Source: Firm-04 sp045617625 (GTDB lineage: Bacteria > Bacillota > Clostridia > Oscillospirales > Ruminococcaceae). From it: 64,000 bases of DNA. The DNA is taken from assembly GCA_045617625.1 (NCBI GenBank), contig JAZLJA010000012.1:124001-188000 (forward strand). Direction: 5' to 3'. Shown here piece by piece: positions 28,578-36,180 of this stretch. The notes beneath the pieces are model-generated. The model was not told the DNA's origin. It saw nothing but the letters and a program-made list of their open reading frames with translations, and did not search any database. Both the position numbers and the translations under genes were made by a program. Position 1 is the stretch's first letter, and each line of letters opens with the position of its first letter.

Positions 28578-29321
28578 ATGCACAGTGGAATCTATCGCAT
28601 CGCCGAAAAAAATATAGCCATCAACACCCTGTTTGAAACCACCCATGTTCTGTGCCGCGATTATGCCGCCGCTGACGATGCCCCTGTCGATTTCACCGTC
28701 GAAATCACGCAGGCTGACATCGACAATGAACGGACGAAATCTGCGGAGGAAGACAAGATCGAAGGACTCCCCATGCGGCATTTTTCCGATGAATATCTCG
28801 AAACCCTTGCCGTTTATCGCAAGATCTGCCTGAAGATGCTCGATTTCGGCACATTTCTGTTTCATGGGTCGGCAGTTGCCGTGGATGGACAGACCTTTCT
28901 GTTCACCGCAAAATCAGGCACGGGAAAATCCACGCACACACGCTTCTGGCGGGAACTATTCGGAGAACGGGCAGTCATGGTCAACGACGACAAACCCCTC
29001 ATCCATGTCTGTGAGGACGGCAATGTGCTTGTCTACGGCACCCCATGGAACGGCAAGCACCGCCTCTCCACGAACATCGCCTTGCCGCTGAAAGCAGTGA
29101 TCATTCTCACGCGTGACACCACCAATCACATCGAACCCGTCACCAAGCCGGATGCCTATCCCATGCTCTTGCAGCAGTCCTATCGCCCGAACGATGCCCC
29201 CGCTCTCATGCGCACTCTCGATTTGATCGACGCGCTCATGAACCGCGTGCAGCTCTATCGGCTTGGCTGCACCCCCGACATCGAGGCGGCAAAAGTCGCT
29301 TTTGCAGGAATGCAGAACTAA
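28578..29321 (+). CDS. HprK-like P-loop protein
   Basis: 247 aa. A Walker A motif, FTAKSGTGKSTHTRFW, near residue 115 is followed by MVNDDKPLI and YGTPWNGKHRL, the pattern of HPr kinase/phosphorylase and PEP-carboxykinase-like P-loop proteins. The N-terminal 100 residues (beta-rich, FTVEITQADID) are not the HprK N-domain. The C-terminal HPr-contacting helices also differ, so true HPr kinase activity is doubtful. Similar proteins occur beside PqqD-like peptide-modification genes, but none is seen here. Coupled to the LUD gene. No clear terminator follows. Confidence 0.75.
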   Translation: MHSGIYRIAEKNIAINTLFETTHVLCRDYAAADDAPVDFTVEITQADIDNERTKSAEEDKIEGLPMRHFSDEYLETLAVYRKICLKMLDFGTFLFHGSAVAVDGQTFLFTAKSGTGKSTHTRFWRELFGERAVMVNDDKPLIHVCEDGNVLVYGTPWNGKHRLSTNIALPLKAVIILTRDTTNHIEPVTKPDAYPMLLQQSYRPNDAPALMRTLDLIDALMNRVQLYRLGCTPDIEAAKVAFAGMQN

Positions 29322-29358
29322 AATCGCAGAAAAAATCAACAAAATTTTCGCAAAGGGC

Positions 29359-29387
29359 TTTTCAAGCGCATCTTTTTGTGCTATAAT
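29359..29387 (+). promoter_or_regulatory. Promoter of the small-peptide/ilvE unit
   Basis: TTTTCA at 29359-29364, 17-base spacer, TATAAT at 29382-29387, preceded by TGTGC. Confidence 0.7.
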
Positions 29388-29455
29388 AAAATGTATCGAA
29401 CAGATGCGTTCGCCACAATAACATCAAGCCGCATTCAGAAAGGAGCTGCAATCCT

Positions 29456-29581
29456 ATGAAATCTGTCGTTCGTTATCTGCTGCTTGCCGTCATCGTTTGC
29501 AGCGCAGTCATCTCTGTCCGCTATGCGGTCGAGCTGTATCAAACCAAGTATGCCCCACGCTACCTCGATGGCAGTGTGTGA
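29456..29581 (+). CDS. 41-residue single-helix membrane peptide
   Basis: Too short for usual ORF cut-offs. ATG at 29456 follows AAAGGAG by about ten bases and lies about 60 bases after a good promoter. The product begins MKSVVRYLLLAVIVCSAVIS and ends YAPRYLDGSV. It has one membrane helix (about 5-25) and a short Tyr/Arg-rich tail, probably outside. It precedes ilvE by 90 bases with no clear terminator between. Thirteen of 41 residues are Val, Leu or Ile, so a leader-peptide role for ilvE is possible, but any membrane helix would look like this. I do not recognise the peptide. Confidence 0.65.
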   Translation: MKSVVRYLLLAVIVCSAVISVRYAVELYQTKYAPRYLDGSV

Positions 29582-29671
29582 GGCGTTCCAACCCCGATTT
29601 GCCTGCCGACTCATCCTCGGCTGACATACACTGTGAAAAACCAAAAACATTTCGGAAAAGAGGAAAATTCA

Positions 29672-30739
29672 ATGGACATTCGTTTTGAAAAAGCACCCGT
29701 CCTCAAGCAAAAGCCTGCCGACGAAAGCAAACTCGGTTTCGGTCATGTGTTCACCGACTATATGTTCATCATGGACTATACCACCGGTCAGGGCTGGCAT
29801 GATGCACGTATCGTGCCTTTCGGCAACCTTTCGCTGAGCCCCGCTGCACTCTGCCTGCACTATGGTCAGGAAGTGTTCGAGGGCATGAAGGCTTATCGCC
29901 GTGCTGACGGCGGCATTCAGCTCTTCCGCCCGACTGAGAACTTCAAGCGTCTCAACAGCTCCAACGAGCGTCTGGTCATTCCGGAACTGCCCGTCGATAT
30001 GGCTATGGAAGGCCTGATGGAACTGCTGAAGATCGAGAAGGACTGGGTTCCCTCCATCGACGGTGCTTCTCTTTACATTCGTCCGTTCATCATCGCGGTT
30101 GACCCGTTCCTCGGTGTCCGCCCCGGCGACGAGTATCAGTTCATCATCATCCTTTCGCCCTCCGGCGCTTACTACGCTTCCGGTCTTGATCCTGTCAAGA
30201 TCTATGTGGAATCCAAGTATGTCCGTGCGGTCAGAGGCGGTATGGGCTACACCAAAACAGGCGGTAACTACGCTGCTTCCCTGATCGGTCAGGATGAAGC
30301 ACACAAAGAGGGTTATTCGCAGGTTCTGTGGCTCGATGGCGTTGAGCAGAAGTACATCGAAGAAGTCGGTGCCATGAACATCATGTTCGTCATCGACGGC
30401 GAAGTCGTCACCCCTGCACTGCAAGGCTCCATTCTCCCCGGCATCACCAGAAAATCCGTTCTGGAGCTCTGCAAGAGCTGGGGCATGAAGGTCTCCGAGC
30501 GCAGAATCTCCATCGAAGAACTTGCACAGGCTTACGACGAGGGCAAGCTCACCGAAGTGTTCGGCACCGGTACCGCGGCAGTCATTTCTCCTGTTGGTCA
30601 CCTCAAGTGGGGCGACAAGGTCATGACGATCAACGACAACAAGATCGGAACGATTTCCCAGAAGATCTACGATACCATGACCGGTATCCAGTGGGGTAAA
30701 GTCGCTGATCCGTTCGGCTGGGTCGTGCCCGTGGAGTAA
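29672..30739 (+). CDS. ilvE: Branched-chain amino acid aminotransferase
   Basis: Catalyses the final transamination to Val, Leu and Ile (fold-type IV PLP enzyme). 355 aa, usual for the group with SKLGFGHVFTDYMF near the start. Motifs are YGQEVFEGMKAYR, SLYIRPF, the catalytic lysine in MGYTKTGGNYAAS, and the PLP-phosphate segment GTGTAAVISPVG. The ATG at 29672 is set by AAAAGAGGA seven bases upstream; a longer in-frame start at 29633 lacks one. Followed by a strong terminator. Confidence 0.96.
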   Translation: MDIRFEKAPVLKQKPADESKLGFGHVFTDYMFIMDYTTGQGWHDARIVPFGNLSLSPAALCLHYGQEVFEGMKAYRRADGGIQLFRPTENFKRLNSSNERLVIPELPVDMAMEGLMELLKIEKDWVPSIDGASLYIRPFIIAVDPFLGVRPGDEYQFIIILSPSGAYYASGLDPVKIYVESKYVRAVRGGMGYTKTGGNYAASLIGQDEAHKEGYSQVLWLDGVEQKYIEEVGAMNIMFVIDGEVVTPALQGSILPGITRKSVLELCKSWGMKVSERRISIEELAQAYDEGKLTEVFGTGTAAVISPVGHLKWGDKVMTINDNKIGTISQKIYDTMTGIQWGKVADPFGWVVPVE

Positions 30740-30752
30740 TCACGCCCAAAGC

Positions 30753-30788
30753 AAAATCCGTATCTCACCGATGTGGGATACGGATTTT
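30753..30788 (+). terminator. Terminator of ilvE
   Basis: AATCCGTATCTCAC pairs with GTGGGATACGGATT, followed by TTTTGG. Confidence 0.88.
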
Positions 30789-30862
30789 TGGTTCAGCCTG
30801 CCACTTTTCAGCTTCACACATCAGACATTCCGCAGAAAAGCGGGATCAGAAGGGAGTATTCT

Positions 30863-31351
30863 ATGGCACAGGAACAAAATAACAGCGGGGAACGCACCAT
30901 CCCCACCCTCAACAAACCCGATGAACGTGCTGCCGCGGCAAACACAGCAGGGCTTGCACTTTGCGGCTGTGCAGCCATTTGCTATGTTGCGGTCCGCATC
31001 ATCTGGGTCGGATTTCACGGCAAGCTGGCGATTCCCGAACTGGTGCTGCTGTTCGTGATGGTCGGGCTGCTGGCACTGGCAAACATGAAAAGCGGTGTCG
31101 CAAAGCTGCCCAGAGTGTTCGGCAAAGAGCTGAGCGCTGCGCCACAGGATCGTCTCAAGCGCATTGGAATGTACGCACTGGAATCGGCTGTGATCTCGGT
31201 TGCATGGACGATTCTGGATTCGCTGACGGAGAAACTGTTCGGCAATTTCATCGTCGATTTTCTCGTCTGCTTTGTGATTTGCTTTGTGATCGCACTTCTC
31301 ATCGGCGAATTTCAGGTCAAGCGATATCTGAAGCAGCTCACGCGTGAATAA
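30863..31351 (+). CDS. Membrane protein of unknown function
   Basis: 162 aa with four hydrophobic helices in two pairs: GLALCGCAAICYVAVRIIW and LVLLFVMVGLLALANM, then ALESAVISVAWTILDSL and FLVCFVICFVIALLIGEF. The N-terminal 30 residues are polar. ATG at 30863 follows AGAAGGGAG by about seven bases. No family recognised and no promoter clearly seen. Stands alone between the ilvE terminator and a bidirectional terminator. Confidence 0.75.
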   Translation: MAQEQNNSGERTIPTLNKPDERAAAANTAGLALCGCAAICYVAVRIIWVGFHGKLAIPELVLLFVMVGLLALANMKSGVAKLPRVFGKELSAAPQDRLKRIGMYALESAVISVAWTILDSLTEKLFGNFIVDFLVCFVICFVIALLIGEFQVKRYLKQLTRE

Positions 31352-31387
31352 GCCAACCGCAAAACCTCATTACATCATGATAAAAGT

Positions 31388-31425
31388 ATCGCGCAAGCCT
31401 TTTCACAGGCCTGCGCGATTTTTTA
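31388..31425. terminator. Bidirectional terminator
   Basis: ATCGCGCAAGCCT pairs with AGGCCTGCGCGAT and is followed by TTTTT. It separates the plus-strand membrane protein gene from the 3' end of the minus-strand glg-ispE operon. Confidence 0.85.
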
Positions 31426-31440
31426 TGCGTATCGGAATGG

Positions 31441-32331
31441 TCAGAGATCCTGCCAATTTCCATTTTCATCCATATATTGCACGCCATGCGCGATTGTCTC
31501 GCAAATACGCGAAAACTGCATCTTTGAAAGCAGCTTTTGCAAATGCTCCGCCTGACTGCGCATCTCACAGCCGCCAAACACTGCCGCACCGCTTCCGGAT
31601 AATACAGGATTGATGCCGCAGCTGCTCATCACCGCCCGAATTTTACGTATCTCCGCAAGATTCGTCACGGCATCAAACGCATTGCCGCAAACCGTGAACA
31701 ATCGCTGCGGCTGCGGGTCACGCATATGCGCCAGCACCTTGTCCGTATAGGCAGGCAAAGGTTCTGTCAGCGCATCCAGCTTGCGATATCCCTCAGGAGT
31801 CGAGACACCCTTTTCACCCTTTGCAATTACCAAAATCCGCACAGGTACATCAGAAACAGGTGTCAGCTTTTCACCAATGCCCTCTGCGATCACCGTGCCC
31901 CCCACGAGGAAAAACGGTACATCCGCGCCAAGCCCTGCCGCGATTTGCAGCAGTTCTTCATCAGAGACCGCAAGCCCAAACAACGCCCGAATCCCAAGCA
32001 GTGCCGCAGCACAATCGGAACTGCCGCCGCCCATGCCTGCTTGTGAGGGAATCTGCTTTGCAAGGTGCATCGTGATGCCGCACGGATTTTCACCAAGCAG
32101 CTTCACCGCCGCCTGATACACCAGATTTCGCGCGTCACAGGGGATTTCAGACACATCACAAGTCAAAGTGAGCGGCTGCGCATCGTCGGTGCGGGTGATG
32201 GTCAGCGTGTCGTAGCAGTCAACCGCCTGAAACACCGAACGCAGGGTATGATAGCCGTCCGCACGCCGCCCTGTGATATCCAGCGAAAGATTGACCTTTG
32301 CAGGTGTGCGGAGAATCAGTTCGTTCTGCAT
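31441..32331 (-). CDS. ispE: 4-diphosphocytidyl-2-C-methyl-D-erythritol kinase
   Basis: Phosphorylates CDP-methylerythritol in the non-mevalonate isoprenoid pathway. 296 aa; GHMP kinase fold with the N-terminal PAKVNLSLDITGRRADGYH and the ATP loop PSQAGMGGGSSDCAA at 95-109, plus the C-terminal LSGSGAAVFG glycine motif. The ATG overlaps the glgA stop by one base, so it is the last gene of the glycogen operon and translationally coupled to glgA, an unexpected partnership. Confidence 0.95.
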   Translation of the reverse strand: MQNELILRTPAKVNLSLDITGRRADGYHTLRSVFQAVDCYDTLTITRTDDAQPLTLTCDVSEIPCDARNLVYQAAVKLLGENPCGITMHLAKQIPSQAGMGGGSSDCAAALLGIRALFGLAVSDEELLQIAAGLGADVPFFLVGGTVIAEGIGEKLTPVSDVPVRILVIAKGEKGVSTPEGYRKLDALTEPLPAYTDKVLAHMRDPQPQRLFTVCGNAFDAVTNLAEIRKIRAVMSSCGINPVLSGSGAAVFGGCEMRSQAEHLQKLLSKMQFSRICETIAHGVQYMDENGNWQDL

Positions 32332-33767
32332 CAGCCCTGATTCCAGCTTTCCAGTTCACGATACAGCCCCAGATACAGTTCGGCGGAATTTGCCCAACTG
32401 AAGTCCTCGGACATCGCATTCTTCCGAATCTGCTCCCAGAACGGCTTATTTTCGTAAGCACCCTTTGCACGCAGGCACGCACCCAGCATATCATGTGCGT
32501 TGTAAGTTTTGAAAGTGAAACCTGTGCCGTTTGTACCGCCCGCATCACGGACAGAATCACGCAGACCGCCTGTTTCGCGGACGATCGGCATGGTACCGTA
32601 ACGCATCGAATACATCTGTGCCAGACCGCACGGTTCGCTCTGAGACGGCATCAGGAACATATCACAGCCGGCATAAATACGGCGCGAAAGCTGCGGAACA
32701 AATCCAAGCGTGACACTGACCTGCTCAGGATACCGCCATGCCATTTCCTTGAAGAAGTCCTCATACACGCGCTCGCCGCTGCCCAGAATCGCAAAATGGA
32801 AGCCCTCGCGCACCATTTCCTCGAACACATAGCGGATGAGGTCGATGCCCTTGTGTGCGACAAACCGTGTGCAGATACCCACCAGCGGTGCATCATCCTG
32901 CGGCAGATTCAGTTCTTTCTGGAGCGCACGCTTGCAGGCAAGCTTGCCTTTCATATTTTTCAGGCTGTAATGCTGATAGTCTCCCGTGAGCGCGTCATCA
33001 GTCGCAGGATCATAGCTTTCCACGTCGATGCCGTTCAGGAAGCCCGTCAGCTTATACTGCTTGTGATTCAGCGCACGGTCAAGCCCATGACTATACCACG
33101 GATCAAGAATTTCCCATGCATAGCTTGGCGAAACCGTTGTGATCTTATCAGCGGTCTCGATCGCGCCTTTCATCATGTTGACATTGCCGTCATATTCCAG
33201 CAGATTCGTGTGATACATCGGAATACCCATCAGTTCGTTGATGACCTCTTTGCCATATACGCCCTGATAGCCGATGTTGTGGATCGTGAACACGGTGTGG
33301 ATGTTGTCAAAGCCCTCCTGATACTTGTAGAAGATCTGGTAGTAAACAGGTGCGAGGGCAGTCTGCCAGTCGTTGCAGTGGAGAATATCGGGCTTAAAAT
33401 CGATCACGCGCAGCATTTCAAGAATGGCACGACTGAAGAACACAAATCGTTCGCAGTCGTCATAAAATCCGTAGATGCCATCGCGCTTGAAGTAATATTC
33501 GTTGTCGATAAAATAGTAGGTGACACCCTGATAAACCGCGGAGAAAATGCCGCAATACTGCTTGCGCCATGCCACATCCACAGTGATGGACGTCAGAAAT
33601 TTCATATCAGCACGCAGATCCGCGCCGATTGCTTTATAAAGCGGCACGACCACGCGGCAGTCGTTGCCCTTTGCGTTGAACGCCGCCGGCAGTGCGCCGG
33701 CAACATCTGCCAAGCCGCCGGATGCGACATAAGGTCTGGCTTCACTGGATGCGTAGAGAATTTTCAT
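32331..33767 (-). CDS. glgA: Glycogen synthase (ADP-glucose, GT5)
   Basis: Elongates alpha-1,4-glucan from ADP-glucose. 478 aa, the usual GT5 length. The N-terminal glycine loop is SGGLADVAGALP; the lysine of the classic KTGGL is replaced by Ala, as in many clostridial enzymes. Further motifs are HCNDWQTALAP, HNIGYQGVY, ICTRFVAHKGIDL and the C-terminal MPSQSEPCGLAQMYSMRYG with the catalytic-type glutamate. ATG at 33767 has AAAGGAGG upstream. It lies 47 bases after glgD. Confidence 0.96.
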   Translation of the reverse strand: MKILYASSEARPYVASGGLADVAGALPAAFNAKGNDCRVVVPLYKAIGADLRADMKFLTSITVDVAWRKQYCGIFSAVYQGVTYYFIDNEYYFKRDGIYGFYDDCERFVFFSRAILEMLRVIDFKPDILHCNDWQTALAPVYYQIFYKYQEGFDNIHTVFTIHNIGYQGVYGKEVINELMGIPMYHTNLLEYDGNVNMMKGAIETADKITTVSPSYAWEILDPWYSHGLDRALNHKQYKLTGFLNGIDVESYDPATDDALTGDYQHYSLKNMKGKLACKRALQKELNLPQDDAPLVGICTRFVAHKGIDLIRYVFEEMVREGFHFAILGSGERVYEDFFKEMAWRYPEQVSVTLGFVPQLSRRIYAGCDMFLMPSQSEPCGLAQMYSMRYGTMPIVRETGGLRDSVRDAGGTNGTGFTFKTYNAHDMLGACLRAKGAYENKPFWEQIRKNAMSEDFSWANSAELYLGLYRELESWNQG

Positions 33768-33814
33768 GGAATAGCCTCCTTTTGTGGGATGTATTCAGAA
33801 TCGTTCGGGGGTGT

Positions 33815-34939
33815 TCAGATTTCCGCGCCCTTGCCGATAAACAGCGGATAGCCCTTGGAACCTGTCAGCTGACGTTCATCCGCGATATTCACGTTTCTGT
33901 CAGCGATGACGTTGCGGATCGAACCGTTCAAACCGATGGTGCAGCCCTGCATGAGAATACTATCCTTAACCACGGTGCCCTTGCCGATCTTCACGCCGCG
34001 GAACAGCACACAGTTTTCCACCTTGCCCTCAATGATGCAGCCGTCTGCGATGAGGGAGTTTTTGATATACGCTTCCAGACCAAAACGCACGGGCGCATTA
34101 TCTTTGGTGTTGGTATAGATCGGGGCGGATTTCAAAAACAGCGAATCACGCTTGGACGTTTCGAGCAGATCGAGATTGGCTGCGAAATAATCGGCAAGCG
34201 AATCAATCTGAGAGAAATAGCCTGAATGCTCATACGCAAAGATTTTGTAATGCGCATTGTGATCGAGCAGAATGTCACGGCGCAGGCTGAAACGGTTGCG
34301 GCTCATGGATTCCTTGACGATCCTGCGCAGGAAATCCTTGCTCATCACAAACATATCAAGCCCCAGATTGCACGCACCCGTCATGGGCGGGTCAACCATC
34401 ACATCGTTGACAAAGCCGTCGCCGCCGATGCCGAAGATCGTGGCAGAAGTGCCCTTGCTCTGATCATAAAATCCCTTTGCGTAAACAGCAGTCATATCTG
34501 CGCCGCTTTTGATGTGTGCCGCGATGACAGGACGAAAATCAATATTCGTCACGACATCACAGTTGGAAAGCACCACATATTCGGCAGGAGCATGCTCGAC
34601 AAAGCTCCAGATGTTGCCCAGCGCGTCGAGTCTGCCGCTGTAAAGGGTGGAACTGGTGTGCGAAAACGGCGGCAGCAGATGAAGTCCGCCCTTTTTGCTT
34701 GCCAGATCCCATTCTCTGCCGGAGCCGATGTGGTCAAGCAGAGAACCGTAATTGCGTTTGGTGATCACGCCCACCTGCGAAATGCCCGAATTGACAAAAT
34801 TCGACAACGGAAAATCAATCAGGCGATATCTGCCGCCAAAGGGCACAGAACCCATCGTGCGGTGTTTGGTCAAATCGAAGATTGCTTCGTCGTGGATACT
34901 GGCAAACACCAGACCCAGTACATTTTGATTGGTTCCCAT
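33815..34939 (-). CDS. glgD: Glucose-1-phosphate adenylyltransferase, GlgD subunit
   Basis: The second, probably regulatory or non-catalytic, subunit of ADP-glucose pyrophosphorylase in Firmicutes. 374 aa with a nucleotidyltransferase-like N-domain (VPFGGRYRLIDFPLSN) and a C-terminal left-handed beta-helix (VENCVLFRGVKIGKGTVV). The catalytic GGxGxRL loop present in GlgC is replaced by VLGLVFASIHDEAIFDL, as known for GlgD. Start at 34939, with GAGGAGGG upstream; a TTG at 34960 lies on that site. It follows glgC by 17 bases. Confidence 0.95.
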   Translation of the reverse strand: MGTNQNVLGLVFASIHDEAIFDLTKHRTMGSVPFGGRYRLIDFPLSNFVNSGISQVGVITKRNYGSLLDHIGSGREWDLASKKGGLHLLPPFSHTSSTLYSGRLDALGNIWSFVEHAPAEYVVLSNCDVVTNIDFRPVIAAHIKSGADMTAVYAKGFYDQSKGTSATIFGIGGDGFVNDVMVDPPMTGACNLGLDMFVMSKDFLRRIVKESMSRNRFSLRRDILLDHNAHYKIFAYEHSGYFSQIDSLADYFAANLDLLETSKRDSLFLKSAPIYTNTKDNAPVRFGLEAYIKNSLIADGCIIEGKVENCVLFRGVKIGKGTVVKDSILMQGCTIGLNGSIRNVIADRNVNIADERQLTGSKGYPLFIGKGAEI

Positions 34940-34956
34940 GTTGATATGCACCCTCC

Positions 34957-36159
34957 TCAAACCGACTCAGACAAAATGGCTTTGGGTGCCACGCTTTTGC
35001 CTTTGCCTACGGTAATATTATGCCCCACGACAGCAATGCTCCACTCGTCGCGGTTCGGATAATCCTCGGGTTTTCCGCCGATGTGCGCGTTTTCGCCGAT
35101 CACGCAGTTTTCGCCCACAATGGCGTATTCCACCACTGCACCCGCCTTGATGACGGTACCGGGCATCACAATGCTGTATCGCACCTCAGCACCTGCCTCG
35201 ATGGTGACACCGCCGAACAACACGGCGTTATCGGATTTGCCCATGATGACCGAACCCTCGGAAATCATGGAGCGGTGAATGCTTGCCTCAGGTCCGATAT
35301 ACTGCGGCGGTCTGTTCTCATGGCGGGAATAGATCTTCCATTCCGCATCATAGAGATCCAGCGGTTCACTGGGCGAAAGCAGGTCCATATTGGCATCCCA
35401 CAGCGAATCCAGCGTCCCGACATCCTTCCAGTAGCCTTCAAAGGTGTAAGCAAACAGACGCTCACCCGCATTCAACATCGCAGGAATGATATCCTTGCCG
35501 AAATCCTTCGAGCCGGTGTTGGCGTTTTCGTTTTCAATCAGATATTTCTTCAGCTTTGCCCATGTGAACACATAGATGCCCATAGATGCAAGCGTAGATT
35601 TCGGCTCTTTGGGCTTTTCGGTGAAATCGACGATGCGCATTTCCTCATCACAGGTCATGATGCCCAAGCGGCTTGCCTCAGAAAGCGGCACATCCAGCAC
35701 GGCGATGGTCAGATCGGCATTATGTGCCTTGTGGAAATCCACCATCTTGGAATAATCCATTTTATAGATATGGTCACCGCCCAGCACCACGACATACTCG
35801 GGGTCATAGCGGTCAACAAAGCTGATATTCTGATAGATCGCGTTTGCCGTGCCTTCATACCACGACGCACCGTCAGAAGATTCGTAAGGCGGCAGAACAT
35901 GAACGCCGCCGTTCATTTTATCCAGATCCCACGGCTGACCATTGCCGATATAATCATTCAGCACAAGCGGCTGATACTGTGTCAGCACGCCCACGGTGTC
36001 GATGCCCGAATTGATACAGTTAGAAAGCGGAAAATCAATCAGGCGATATTTTCCGCCAAAAGGAACAGCAGGTTTTGCCATATCATGCGTCAGGGCAAAC
36101 AGACGGCTGCCCTGTCCGCCTGCCAGCAGCATTGCGACAACATCTTTTTTAATATACAT
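34957..36159 (-). CDS. glgC: Glucose-1-phosphate adenylyltransferase, catalytic subunit
   Basis: Makes ADP-glucose from ATP and glucose-1-phosphate, the committed step of glycogen synthesis. 400 aa. Catalytic loop AMLLAGGQGSRLFALT near residue 10, KPAVPFGGKYRLIDFPLSN, the substrate motifs YVVVLGGDHIYKMDY and IVDFTEKPKEP, and a C-terminal beta-helix (SEGSVIMGKSDNAVLFGG). ATG with GAGGAGG upstream. Lies between glgB and glgD in the operon. Confidence 0.97.
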   Translation of the reverse strand: MYIKKDVVAMLLAGGQGSRLFALTHDMAKPAVPFGGKYRLIDFPLSNCINSGIDTVGVLTQYQPLVLNDYIGNGQPWDLDKMNGGVHVLPPYESSDGASWYEGTANAIYQNISFVDRYDPEYVVVLGGDHIYKMDYSKMVDFHKAHNADLTIAVLDVPLSEASRLGIMTCDEEMRIVDFTEKPKEPKSTLASMGIYVFTWAKLKKYLIENENANTGSKDFGKDIIPAMLNAGERLFAYTFEGYWKDVGTLDSLWDANMDLLSPSEPLDLYDAEWKIYSRHENRPPQYIGPEASIHRSMISEGSVIMGKSDNAVLFGGVTIEAGAEVRYSIVMPGTVIKAGAVVEYAIVGENCVIGENAHIGGKPEDYPNRDEWSIAVVGHNITVGKGKSVAPKAILSESV

Positions 36160-36180
36160 TTACAAGCAAGCCTCCTCTTG

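Noticed and set aside
28578..29321. True HPr kinase/phosphorylase (hprK)
   Set aside because: The P-loop and following motifs fit the superfamily, but the N-domain and the C-terminal HPr-binding region do not, so only HprK-like is claimed.
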